Made by a program: the position numbers and the translations under genes. The notes under the pieces are model-generated. The model saw nothing but the letters and a program-made list of their open reading frames with translations. It was not told the origin of the DNA and did not search any database. Positions 37,046-49,100 of a stretch of 64,000 nt of DNA are shown here, piece after piece; within the stretch, counting starts at the first letter, position 1; the number at the start of each line of letters is the position of its first letter. The stretch is from Gorsachius magnificus (lineage: Eukaryota > Chordata > Aves > Pelecaniformes > Ardeidae). The DNA is taken from positions 77,922,275 through 77,986,274 of the forward strand of contig CM067085.1 in NCBI GenBank assembly GCA_034008185.1, read 5' to 3'.

Positions 37046-39399
37046 GGCCCGCTCCCCTGGCCGCCGCCGCCGCCCCGGTAGCGCCCCTCCCCGGGCGCGC
37101 TCTCCCCGCTGACCCCGCTGCTCCCTCCCGCTCGCTCCTTCGCCGCACGGACAGGCAGCCCGGGGCTCCGGCTGCTTCTCCGGGACACCGGGACTGGCGC
37201 CGGGCTGGGAGGCCCTGGCCGCCCCCTCAGCTCCGCTCCCGCCCCCCGGCCATCACCCCAGCCGAAAGCGGTGGAGGTAGGAGTCTGGGATAACCGGTAA
37301 ATACGGCAACGTACGTAACCACTGTCATGCTTTAAGGATTTCGGTATGAGACAGGCACCTAGGCAGCTCTTTCTGAGACTTGACGCAAGTTTGGTTTTAT
37401 AAAAAAAATCTATGTAAAAATTCTTCCCGCGTTTCAAAGTAATTCTGTGGAGCCAGCCCCCTGAGCGCAGGGTTGGCTGCTGAGGAACCTCGTCCCACAG
37501 GCGCAGACCCGCCAGGAACGGCTCCCTTTCCCCCAGGTTACCTACTCCCTGCGCTCCATCCAAGGCCCTCCTCCGGCTTTCCCCTGGCAAACTGCCGGGA
37601 TGGTGCCATCTGTGGAAACTGTTAAAAACACCTACACCTTCGTGGTGATCCAGTTTGGGTATTTTGTTTGGAAAGCTCTTGATATGAGGCCTGTTTTGAG
37701 AAAGGCCTCTGCCTGTGGGTAAGTGCGCTTGGTAAAATACCATGCAATATGGAGACCGGTGCTGTCCATCCAGCCTTGTCACCTGCTCAGTTACCAGTTT
37801 ATTGTGTTTCTCTTAAAATACGTTACCGCTGAAGTGCGATTTCACAGCCTCTGCTAAATATAAAACGACAGATTCTGCGTGGCATTTGGGAAGGCGGCAG
37901 CTCCTCACGCTGAGGGTGGCGAGGGAAACAAACTGCGGTGGTGAGTGCTGCAACCTCATTCCTCCCAGGACCTAAAATCCTTGCGTTTCCTTCTCTCTTG
38001 CTTGACCGCCTCTTCCTCTTTTCCAACACAGTTGCTCTTGTTCTCTTGGTACGTGGCGCTCTCTTTGCCTTTTGGCACACAAGGCTGGAAGAAGGCAGTT
38101 GTTTTCTGAATCCATGGGCATTGCTCATTGAAACAGAGCAGTATCCCCCAAATTGTGCTGTCCTGAGAAGAATGGACGCGTGGGAGCATAGGAAGGTTCT
38201 TCACGACAGGAGTTGGCTGCATTGGGTGACAGGTATTAGTACGAGCTGGGCGGCTCTCATGAGGATATTTGGATGAGGGGGCAGTAACAAGGAAAAGACA
38301 AGCGCGATGTGTGTAACTCAAAGGCCCTATGGCCGTATTTGACAAAGCTCCACACTTTGCTTGCCTTACCTGATGGGGTTTGAGTTTCAACCGAAATTGC
38401 TTTAAGAGGAAGGGAAGAATTTCATTTTTTTCCCCAAGTCTAAGACCTGTTAGGCATCTATGATACAATGATGTACCCAAAATACCCCTAACAATATTTT
38501 ATTTTTCTAAATCATCACAGAAAAGATTCTTCTTGAGGTCAGGATTTGACAAAGACAAGGGACCAAGGCCTCAAAAGGGGGAAAAAAAAAAATAAATAAA
38601 TTATCTTGACATCCTGAAAATGTATCAACACCTTGAAAACAGCTTTAGCCACTTACAGGGACCTGTGGAAAAGTAAGAGAAATTTCCTGGAGTCTGAGGC
38701 TTGGAGTGAGCTGCTTCCTCCGTCTTGGAGACACTGTGAGAGACAGCGTGCCGCTGAGGGACAGCATCAGAAAGATGGCGAGGGCTGGCAAGGAAACACG
38801 AACATACAAAATATGCAAGATTTATTTTTATCGACACTGTGCACGTATCTTGGAGAGCGGAGGAACCACTATATCCTTGTTTTAATCTCTCATCCTCATC
38901 GCAGCGACTATGCTTTTGCTAGCTCTGTGCAGCAAATGGAGAAGGGAAACTGTTCTGACCACACTTAGGCCAATTCTGGAAAATATTCTGGGTCGCTGCC
39001 TAAATAAAGCTAAACCAAGGGCCACCCAGGGGTAAGACCCTGTTCTACTATAAAGGAATCCTGAGGCCGGGACCCACAAACGGATGCACATGGCCGCTTC
39101 CCGCCATGGCTGAAGGAACTGAAGGCTCTTGGTAAAGCTCAGTCCTGAGCCCATAAGCAAAAGAATAAACTTTAAAAAATGAGACGATGCTCCCGCCCCC
39201 GCTTTTGGCTATGGAACATGTTAGTCTGGAATTAAAGCAATAACCTGTTTCAGAATTCAATGTCCAAACATCAGATAACTGGAACTTCTGGGCTTCTTCC
39301 CTTGTACAATAGCATGCAAGTTAAATCTGAAATGCCTGTATTTTATATAACTACGTTCTAAATGCAAACATGTATAAAAGATGCTATCATGTACAAAAC

Positions 39400-39590
39400 T
39401 CCAGTCAGCTATCCTTATGCTATGCATTAATTCCAGAGAACAGCTGGAAATCCCTTGGAAAGTTTGATGTAATTACATCTGACTGTAAATCTTTGACTGT
39501 TTTAATATACTCAGGTGACCTAAATAGCATTACGCAGAAAAGAATTTTAATTTAACGTAATTAAAAAGAGTAATTGTCTCAACTTAAGGT
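39400..39590. promoter_or_regulatory. Candidate enhancer with a perfect homeodomain palindrome
   Basis: Contains the perfect 14-bp palindrome GATGTAATTACATC (39466-39479), ATGCATTAATTCC (POU/homeodomain-like) at 39423, and AACGTAATTAAAAAGAGTAATTG near 39555. Motif-based inference; no conservation data. Confidence 0.35.
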
Positions 39591-41754
39591 CAGTTTCTCT
39601 GAGAAATTACCACTCAGAAAAGTCCTGTATGCCTTGTTCTACAGCCATATTCTTTGTATTTCCACATTGTAAATACGCCATGGTGAATTGCAATGGGAGC
39701 TTGGCTTAGCAAAACTTCCCCTGGCTCTGCGGTACTGCTTCTTGGTTGAGAAAAATCAATCTTGACTCTCGGTTTTTGGCATCTATGCTTTACTTTTACA
39801 GCTGATTCAAGTGTGTCCACTGCTAGTTTAATGGTGACTTTTCTTCAGTATGAATTTCTGTCATGCTCAAACAACTAATTTACAGGTGCAAGGGATACGT
39901 GGCCAATTGTCCTTTAAAATCCCTCTACCAAACAGTTTTGCAGGAGGTGTGAATTAGGGTGGTGGGAAATCCTGTCAGCAATTCAAGTGAGGTTCTCCTT
40001 TGCTCTGGTGTTGTGCCAAGCAGGTTGCCTGAGCACAGCCTAAAGCTTCCTTTCCTAGAATTGCTGGTCAGCTGGCTTCACGTATATTAGATGAGGGGTG
40101 TGATCTCATTAAAGCATTGGATTTATTATGCAGTAGTGCAGATCAGGCGCATTGTTCATGTGCAATAGGTACCTATTCCTTTGCTATTTTCTCAGGGCTT
40201 CTGGAAGCAAGAGCAGCTAGGAGTTAGTAATAGACTGGGTGAGTTGTGGCCAGTTGTACCGACGTGGCTTGAGACCAGCCATTTGGTGTACTGTGGCCTA
40301 AGTAAACCTGCCACGCAGTTTGGGGTTTGCCCACGCAGAAATACGTGCGGGGCCTGCTTTTTGAAGGTAAAATTGTGATGCCTTAGAATAAGACCCTACG
40401 GGGGAAATATGGTCGATTGTGAAAATTGCTTGCAGAGGGCGTTCATGAAGTTCTAGTTCGGATTAAACCTTTTGAAGTTATCCTTGATTTAAGGTAGTTG
40501 TAAAAAGCCATCGAGCCGCTTTGTGGAATCAGGTAGCTACAATAATATGGGCCTCTACCAAAATTGGACAATCGTTGCCCTAAACAAAGGTCCGTAAAAG
40601 AGTACCGGCAGCAAAGTGAAGCTGGGAACATACGACAGGAGGAGATAAAGACAGCAGGACAGGGGCACTAACGGTGTGGTCCTGAGAAACAACACAAGAG
40701 AAAAGTCTGAAAGCCAAAAGAGGCTTGGGATTGTGATGAAATAAACCATCTCAAATTATTTGATTCTTTATATATGTGAGGAAAGAGAATTCCATGCTTT
40801 TCTTAATAAATAAAACCATGCAATTGTATTCTCAATTTCTTCTTTTAACAAAGCATGCCATACACCGGCAAATTTTCTTTAACCTCTGGAACCAAGAAAG
40901 GCGAAAGGTCTGAACTGCATCAGCGTTCTTACGGAGGCAGCATTCAACAGCGTTACTGGACGTAGAAGCGGGGATAACATCTTAGCTAACCTCCAGATTC
41001 AGTCAGCCATGAGCACGCTGTGAACCTTTTTTTTCTAACTACCAAATTGGTGCTATTTTTAAAAAAAACCCACATACAGATTATTTTCAAATGAAGACGT
41101 TTAAGTGTAGCATTTCGTTAAAGAAAAAAGTGACAACATATACTTTAGCTTTCTATTTCATCTTAAATCACATAACTACATTATTGCAGTATTCTTTAAA
41201 TTCAGAAGTCCCTTTCCCAAATAGCAGCGAAAATAGCTTTTCTCGTGACTGTTTAACTTCTAAGAAAGCTACCTTTTTTTGCTCTTTTATGTCAATCCTT
41301 CCCATGCACTGTCATCATTTTACCAGGGTAATAGTCTACTTTCTTTCTTTTTCCCTTTCTTCAGTATTTTCTGTAATTTCCTTCACTAAGGGAAAAAGTA
41401 CTTGATCCTGCTGATCAGGGTACGACTCCTTGAGCAGTGTAAGTTTTGGGAGACAAATGTGAACCAAGACTAAAGAACTGAGGGACAAATCCCACATACT
41501 TAAATTTCTACTTAAGACTGAACCGGTTTTGAAGGTGGGTTTTTTCCTGCCTAGAGTAGTGGACAAATGCTGTGTCTATATTTACAGATACTTGCATTTG
41601 AGTAGGGCTGTGTAAAAAACGGGTAATATAGAAAAAAAGTCACAAATAGTTGGAAGGCTGGAGAAAACAATTTTGTAGCTGAAGAGCTCGTTACGATTAA
41701 CTTATCACAAGTGATCTCGTTACAGAGTACACACCCTTATGCAAGTGTTCAAAC

Positions 41755-41815
41755 CAATCTGTTCCCATATGAGGTGATCTAATGATCTCTTCTGGCTTGG
41801 AAAACGTGACCTTAA
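41755..41815 (+). mobile_element. Possible decayed CR1 tail
   Basis: The words TGAGGTGATCTAATGATCTC and TTCTGGCTTGGAAAACGTGA follow the order of the CR1 3' end (gatgatctaatggtctcttctggcc type). Too short for certainty. Confidence 0.3.
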
Positions 41816-42198
41816 AGGAAAATAGCTCTGCTTTAAGAGTGTGGGCTACCTTGTTTGTTTATTGGGGATGGGTTCAATATGGCAAGACTTCCCGCACAGT
41901 CTTTGCCCTACACCTAGTCTGGTGAAATTAAAGAACTGGAAACAAACTCATCCTGACGAAAACCCACTTGCGGCTGCTTTCTGGCCTGAAGCTTTGGGTT
42001 TCTGTTTAGGGCAAACAGTAGAATATCTAGCCTGCAACTCCACACTAAGCTTATCGTAAGTATAGAGCCAAGCTTTTGGGAGTTGTTTGGAAGCAAAGCA
42101 AACAGCCTGTTGGAGGGGGAGCTCAAGCCAAGAAAAGGAGCTGTGCAGCACCATGGGCTTCACCATACTGAGCTACGCCTTTGTGGGAGAATGGATTA

Positions 42199-42430
42199 GA
42201 ATCACAGAATCATCTAGGATGGAAAAGACCTTTAAGATCAAGTCCAACCATTAACCTAACCCTGCCATCCCACCACTAAACCCTGTCCCTAAGCACCTCA
42301 TCTACCCTTCTTTTAAATCCCTCCAGGGATGGGGACTCCACCACCTCCCTGGGCAGCCCATTCCAGAGCCTGACAACCCTTTCTGTGAAGAAATTTTTCC
42401 TAATGTCTAAAATTTTTCCTAATGTCTAAA
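42199..42430 (-). mobile_element. CR1 LINE, 3' end fragment (reverse orientation)
   Basis: Read on the minus strand it ends in GATGATTCTGTGATTC, preceded by GGTTGGACTTGATCTTAAAG and by a plus-strand block TTCCAGAGCCTGACAACCCT, CTGTGAAGAAATTTTTCCTAATGTC typical of avian CR1. About 230 bp remain, 5'-truncated. At its far end a 20-bp unit, AATTTTTCCTAATGTCTAAA, is present twice (about 42392-42430), perhaps a slippage event at the truncation point. Confidence 0.92.
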
Positions 42431-44577
42431 CAATGTTGAAACAATGAATAACAAAAATGTGCCTTTGCCAAAATTTTTCAGCATTCTTTAAATGCCTTTT
42501 TTTCCCCTGTACTTCTGTAAGATCATCCTCTGCTTCAAAAGTTTTCCCGCTGCTTTAGAAGCGACAGCAGATGAAACCCATATTTAGCATTAAATGTTAA
42601 AGAAACACAAAGGAAGAAGGAATAAGTCTCATTCTCCGTGGACAGAACCAGCTCCTGTGGTTCAAGGACGAAGATGCAAGGAGCAAAGATGGAGCTGCTG
42701 TTATTGAAAAGCTTCACTTAAGACCAAAGACACCTTGTGCTCAGGAGCAGCCCTACAAAGTGAAACAGCTACTGGTGAAAAATGCCGTCGTAGCGCCGTA
42801 CCGAAGGTGGTTGTCACATTTTCTGTCTTCTGCATGGACACGCTGGTGTTGTTTGCCTGTGGTAGTGCTGTTAGAGAAGGTATTAATGTTTGCAAAAAAC
42901 AGTTGTGCAGGTTGGGCTCCTCAGGAAGGCCAAATTTCAATTGCTGCAGCAGGACTTGGCCTTTCCGTCCCCTGTCTTCCTGAGGGTTCAGGGAGCAGCT
43001 GAGTGAGGAAAGTGGAAGTGCAGGCCTGGGGGAAGAAACAGCAGGAACTACTGTAGCTGGAAGAGATATCTTTGATATCTTGCTATTGTATTCATAGCTT
43101 CATGAATCTGCCATCTCAGATGGGAATTTCTCACTAGCAGTCTTCAGGCTGTCTGGAGTCTTCACCTGCCCTGTGACAGTCTCAGGGCAGAATTAAAAAT
43201 GCAGATAGGCTTTAGGCAAGAGCTGCACCCGTCCTGATCTGTTCTGAAGCTGAAGATGTGATGGAGGTGCAATGTCAGTCTGAAAACAGCAAAGTGAGTG
43301 TTAGCAACAGAAGAGAACTGAAAGAGAGACCTTGAGAGGCCAAGTTGATGAATCAAACAATAGCCAGAGTTTTGCAAAGCGTTGCACAAATTCTGCTTCA
43401 TGTTTGCTCCACTGGGGTGTGACAGTGAAATGTCCTCTTTTGTTTTCTTCTGCCCTCTTTTTCTGCCTTGCCTCAGTGTACTGTGGCACTGGGATGGCTG
43501 CTTTCATCTCGCCCTAGAGCCTCTGACACTGACTTTGATGTAATTTCATAAAACGTTGTTTCTGTGATTCTTTATAAACTTTGCATCTTTCATTCTAAGG
43601 CTCGGTGAAACGGCTGTAGCAGTGTTGTAGCTGTGGAGACAGGAACAGCAAGGTTTGAACAGAGGCAATAACCAGAAATATTGCGAAGGTATGTGAGTAG
43701 TAATTCATATCTACATTTGTCTTCTGTTGCATTTCATCCATTGCTATCTACACATAGTGGAATAGCTTCATTGCAGGAGAGTCCTTTTCCATAAAAATTT
43801 CTCTTTCAATTAATCCTTTTTTATAAAGGTAGTGGTAAAATCTTGCAGGATTTGAAATGTGCAGCCATGTTAGCTCCTCCAGTGAGCGTAATTGTCCCTC
43901 TTTCATTCAATGGAGTATCTTCCTTTGCTCGAGGTTGGGTTTTTTTTCAATTTGTGGCATTATTTCTCTCAGGCTGATTAAATGAGAGAGTTAGTAGACT
44001 GCAACATGGGAAAACAAAAGAACAGCCTCACTACTGCTTCTGTTTGATTTCAAGGCAAAGGCACTTTTCATAGGGCTCTCTGTGGTTATCAGCTTTAACA
44101 AGACAGTAGAACTATCTATCCTGTTAAAAAAAAAAAAGAGATAAACAGGGACACAGAAATTATTCATTGTATATGATGAGTAAATGTAAGCTTTCTGGAT
44201 TCTGCAGTAGGTATCTTGCTTGGCTCTTTGCTGTTTATTGTAACTTGCATACATGCTAACAGGATTAGGAAAGTCACACACAAATATAACAGATGGCTCT
44301 GAGCTGAATTAAAGGCATGAATTAATTTTCTTCTATCTCATGCATCATTAAATGTTGCTATTGTACTGTCTACCGATTATCTATATTATACCTGTCACCT
44401 GATAGCAACCACGGTCGTTATGGTAATGTCAGGATTATAATTATAGTCCCTTCTGCGATGTAGTCATACTATGCTAAAAAATGTGGTTTTGAGATGGTAG
44501 TGTCCCATGCTTGGTCACAGCCCAAACACGGGTACATTTTGAGATTTCTGAGGGGAAAAATATTTTGTTTCTGAGTT
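42431..44577. other. Intergenic, no gene seen
   Basis: No recognisable exon, RNA gene or repeat family. Open frames of 60-96 codons overlap on both strands without homology. The segment 44290-44480 has many TAAT/ATTA words (GAATTAATTTTC, GCATCATTAAATG, GGATTATAATTATAG) and may be regulatory. Confidence 0.5.
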
Positions 44578-44724
44578 ATTAATGTTCAAGGAAAATGATA
44601 TACTTATGTGTACATATATGTGTATATATTAAAATATATATAGCCTTTGATTAACATTCAAGGAAGATTATATACATATATATACATATCTGTGTATATA
44701 ACTAAAAAATATGTAGCCTTTTGA
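44578..44724. repeat. Tandem duplication, 2 x about 73 bp, AT-rich
   Basis: Unit 1 (44578-44649) and unit 2 (44650-44724) share the same start (ATTAA-(T/C)(A/G)TTCAAGGAA) and end (ATGTAGCCTTTTGA or ATATAGCCTTTGA), with an alternating TATA/CATA core between. The copies have diverged by substitutions and small indels. Confidence 0.85.
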
Positions 44725-45439
44725 GCTACGGTTTTACTTCATCTGAGATAAACAAAACTTGTCAGAACTTCTTATCCCTTGCCGAACATCCCTTCGGCTG
44801 AGTTTGGGAATTTAAGAATATAAAAACCCGCAGTCATTACTCTGAGATCAAAGAAATCATGTGGAAGCTTGTTTGGCAGCATGTCTCGGTGTAGTAGTTA
44901 AGCCCATGCCCTTCTGTGGTACAACGCGTGGTGCCCCAGGCATTCTGGCCGCACCTCCCACCGTCTCTCTGCTGGCAGAGGCTGGTGACCTCTAATGCCC
45001 AGCAGCTGACCCGGGAACCAGAGACAGGGCTCCTGGGAGACGTGTGTTTACCAGGCAGCAGATGGTGGGTGGCAGGTAGAAGGTGAAATATGTGCTTCCA
45101 GAGAATGACCTGATTTCTGTAGGATGTAAGGCTAGAACCCCGAGAACAAATTTTAAGTCATTATATGGCCTCTTCTTCAGATTTTATTACTATAATTGGT
45201 CTATTTTCTTTTAGATTTGGGAGGCAATTGTTCATTTAATTCTAAAAAAAAATATTGTCTCATCAATATACAAACGTATAAAACAATTCTCTTCCCAAAT
45301 GTAAAAAGGTTCTAGGGAAACCATGTTGAGGAATCTGTGTGAATGCGCTAGGGGAGCAAGTAGTTTCAAAATAAAAACCCACTACGTATAAAGCTAAGGG
45401 TCTTATAACTATTGTCTCATTTAGTAACATCTAACACTA

Positions 45440-45560
45440 TAAATATTATGTTAACCTAATGAATAAAATAGCTGATTACATGTTAATCTTATCTGTAATT
45501 TGAAAATGATTATGATCACCATAATCAGGATAGAATGGCAAATGCCAGTTTTTACCTTTA
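45440..45560. promoter_or_regulatory. Candidate enhancer with an inverted TGATTATG pair
   Basis: Contains TGATTATG-ATCAC-CATAATCA (45507-45527), a perfect 8-bp inverted pair, plus CTGATTACATGTTAATC and ATGTTAACCTAATG. The paired TAAT cores in opposite orientation resemble homeodomain dimer sites. Inference. Confidence 0.35.
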
Positions 45561-46039
45561 AATGAGATATCTGCAGAAATACCGCGGTGGTTGTTTTATT
45601 TCTTGTTCTCACCACTTAGTACTACATTGAAATGCTGATTTTTATTGATTGCTTTTGAGAACAAAGTTGGTGAGTTGTAATATATTTTTGGTAAGTATTT
45701 TGTCATCGGTGTTTGTTTTCAAGCAGGGGTGTACAACGCTGTTTATGCACCGGCCATTCCTTGGTTGGCATAGGTACTTACTTTGTACATACTTTTATTC
45801 AGGTAGTCTGTGAACCAACTGTTGCCAAAGGTGTCCATTAAAGCATTCAGTGGTCGCGAGGGTGTCCGTGGGTGTTCCCGAGGGTGTCTGATGCTAGTGG
45901 ATGCTGCCAGCTGTTGGGATAGCTTCATGGCTTCTCTTTCGGAGTGACGGCCTGCAGCCTACTCTTTTGCAATGGCCGGTACTCGGTAGCACATTTATCC
46001 TCGTATCTTCACAGACTTCGAGTGGTTGATGTGAAAAGG

Positions 46040-46145
46040 AATAAGGGCAGTGGAATCTCAATTAGTTTGTTAATTATTTCGGGATTAAGGCCTTATTATA
46101 CCCTACTCAGTTAAGAAGTTTGGTTGCTTAATCGAATTTAATGGA
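46040..46145. promoter_or_regulatory. Candidate enhancer, TAAT-rich
   Basis: Contains CAATTAGTTTGTTAATTATTTC, shown here as CAATTAG and GTTAATTATT, followed by GGGATTAAGG (OTX/PITX-like) and GCTTAATCGAATTTAATGG within about 100 bases. Motif-density call only. Confidence 0.3.
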
Positions 46146-49100
46146 AAATCTTCATCTTGCCGTTGAGACTGAAGTGAGAGTTTGAAGCCTCGGCTGTTTT
46201 ACTACTGGGCATTAGCAGCGAGAAGTTCATGTAATGATGCCAGTTGATGGAAGCAAACCATGCTCACTAGACTCAGCAGGAAATATCCCTCCTAGCAGTA
46301 AAGAGCATAGTGGTGAATTAGAAAGAAAGACTGAGAAAACTAGATTGTATAGTCCTGGCTCACCAGAAGCTGCTAAGGGCGTGAGCCAGACCCAGATGTG
46401 GAAGAGACTTTATCTGCTCTTCTACTGCAGCCTTTGCTATGAGGTTACACCTTCATTAAGGGGACTAGATTGGTTGTATGCTTGCATATAGGTAGGTCCT
46501 GCATATATTGCAAAAGCAAATGAAACCCAGGCATCTTTGAGTGGGTCTCAGGTTCCAGGAGTATACAAGGAAATCTATTACCCAAAACGGGTTTCCATTT
46601 CACACAGCTACGGGGTGTTATGGTGGGCCATTTCATGTCTGCCCTGCTATTCTCATAAAAAAGCCTTTGTTACTAAAGGAAGGAACACACATACCCCGTC
46701 ATGTGAATGAAAAGTGTGTTTCTTTAGCTTTTCTCCTTTCTTGGCACCTCAGGGAATCTTCCAAGTCTTTTCAAATATCACTCCTTTGAGAGCAGGGATT
46801 TTTCTTCAAGGGACAAATGCCTTCAGCAATGTGAGAGGATTTAGCCGTCTTGCCCTTGATGTCCTGTGAAGTGCATATTGGTATTGGTATGGCGCCAGAG
46901 CTTTCGCAAAGGCACAAGTAGTTTGCCTACAGTGTCTGTATGGGTCTTGATTTTCCATTTTGGAGGCAAGCAATAAGACCTATTCCCGAGGAGAATACAT
47001 AATTTTGTCTCCCATTTTTGAATGGGTGATCAAAAAGGTTTTCATTGAGAGGCTCGGTGAGTGATTTCTCGCCCTTACTCAGCTGTATGTCTAGGTAAAT
47101 AGTCAAATTGTTGGACAATTATATTAACAATAGCTCCCTGGGCCTCCTTTTGCTACACCACACTGAGGTCAGGAAAAGAGAAGCTAGATGGCACTATGGT
47201 CCAAAGAGATCATGGGTTGCTGGTGAACAAGATGAAGCTGTGCGAGTCGTCTGGTCTAAAAAGCCTCTAGAATTTAATAGATACCAGCAAAAACAGGGTC
47301 AGAATTCCTGAAGTGGAATTATGGAGAGAACAGACTTTCCACTGGTACAATTATTTAGCTTTTGGTTTTTTAACACTAACAGGCTTAAACTAAGCATACA
47401 GACATGAAAGAGGTTACAGGAGTAAAATGGATTTAAGATCACCTACACAGATAAAACGGTAAGAAATAGGTTGTGCATCATTGCCTCAACATAAACATAT
47501 TTGTGTTTTTTAAATGTACACTCAGATACTTCTCCTCAAACATAATAATATGTGTGGAAGCAGATAAGCAATGCACCATATCTGTGCAGTTAAAGAAAAC
47601 CAATACATTCATCTTATTGGGTCCAGGAAGCTAGAGGGGAAAAAATTCCACCCTGATCCACTCAGGAAATTCATTTTTGCTGATTTTTTAAGGATGGAGC
47701 CTGCTCTGCCAAAGTATAAATTTTGTACAAGCAAATATCCGGGGTAGTTATTGTATGACACTCAGTAAGTTATCTTTATATACATATATTTTCATATGTC
47801 AATTTTCCTAATATGTATTTTTAGAACATTTTTTTTTTACTCAGTTATACTAGTTTTTAGTTAACTAATACATGTAATTCATCCATTTTTATTTTTATCA
47901 GAAGTAAAAGTCAGACAGGAATATATTGATGTAGTTTTTATTAAAATTATAAGGCCAACCAAAGCCTTTACCTCACTTATAATTAGTATTTAAGAGTACA
48001 AGTAGGCAATTTAAGCTTAAGAATTCCTTAGAAGAATGTCAGAGTTATTCAAACACAAAACAAATAAACAAAAATATCCCTAAGCTTTGGAAGTCTGGGG
48101 AGGTCTTATTTAATAACAAGTTTAAAGAAGGTCTCAGCATTTGAAAGTAAATAAAATCCAGGCAGCCAAACAACTTGGTGCCTGTAGTGAAGCCAGCCTC
48201 TAGGCTTTTTCATTACTGTGCTTTGCTCATGCAAGGAAGGGGCCTGCATTGCAGCATGCTATGTTTGAACCAAGGTCTTTTGCTAAAGGAAGAGTCCTTT
48301 TTTTTAGGGGAGTTCAACAGTTGTTGGTTTAGAGGTAAGGTGTTGCTATATAAACTGGCAAGTTACAGAAACATGCATCTGTCACAAAATAGATGCAATA
48401 AATGACTGATTTTGTAGTATTTTACCATGGCAGAAGGTAACTTCTATGGCAGAATACCATTCTATTCCTTCAGGGTTCAGTCTGTCATTACCATGGCAGT
48501 AGTGGTTATGGATGGGCATGTAATGAACCTGGAGATGCTAGCAAAGCTTCAAGGTTAGTTGTTGGTAGGGAGGCACTTGAGGAATTTCTGGGGAACCTGC
48601 AAAAAAGGACTAGCGAGATGAAATTAAAAGCTCGATATAATTACAGATTTTTAATGCTTAACACAATTGCAAAGTTGTGTATGAAGAAGGTCAATGAGAC
48701 AAACTCATAGAAGTGCAATCTTACAAGCAAGGACAGTGTTAAGGGACTAGCAGCTGGAAAAGAAATAGGCCCGATGAATAGGAATGAGATTGAGAAAATG
48801 GGGTTGGAAGGAACAGGAGAAAAAGACACCTTTTTTTGGAAGTGAAAATGAGAGAATAGACATGGCGGAGATGAAATACTGGCAAGGAACTTGGAAGTTT
48901 GTCAAAGATGCTTCAAGAGAGGCTAGAAGAGAGGGAATCTGTAGATGGAAGGCATAGTGGAAGAAGGAGGTCAAAAGTTTTGTAGAAAGTCTGCAGAGAA
49001 GCAGGTCCATATTAATTGGCAGCAGGGTTGGAAATTTGAAGAATCAGGCTATTAGAAGAACCATACACTGGAGTAGCAAAACAAATTTCCCTTGGGCTAG

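Larger units (their letters stand above)
35660..37290. promoter_or_regulatory. GPR88: CpG island over GPR88
   Basis: About 1.6 kb of very high GC with frequent CpG, peaking at 36480-37150 where long stretches lack A and T nearly altogether. The surrounding DNA is AT-rich. CpG islands over single-coding-exon receptor genes are common. The GC extreme also produces long chance open frames on both strands. Confidence 0.8.
37294..42198. other. Intergenic, downstream of GPR88, no gene seen
   Basis: No recognised coding exon or RNA gene. The base composition returns to AT-rich by 38.4 kb. The interval includes a homeodomain-motif block at 39400-39590 and a possible decayed CR1 piece near 41755-41815. 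Confidence 0.6.

Noticed and set aside
36183..37112. A 309-codon plus-strand frame overlapping GPR88
   Set aside because: It starts inside TM2-coding DNA in another frame and is Pro/Arg/Ala-rich throughout; a GC-driven shadow.
36600..37293. Extension of the GPR88 start frame to 442 residues
   Set aside because: The frame is open to 37293, but after TM4 it is low-complexity Pro/Arg/Ala with no TM5-TM7, so the length is chance and not a real receptor C-terminus.
36511..37782. A 423-codon minus-strand open frame across the GPR88 island
   Set aside because: It is made of Arg/Gly/Ala-rich translation of extreme-GC DNA and a minisatellite. Stops are rare in such sequence, and no domain or homology is seen.
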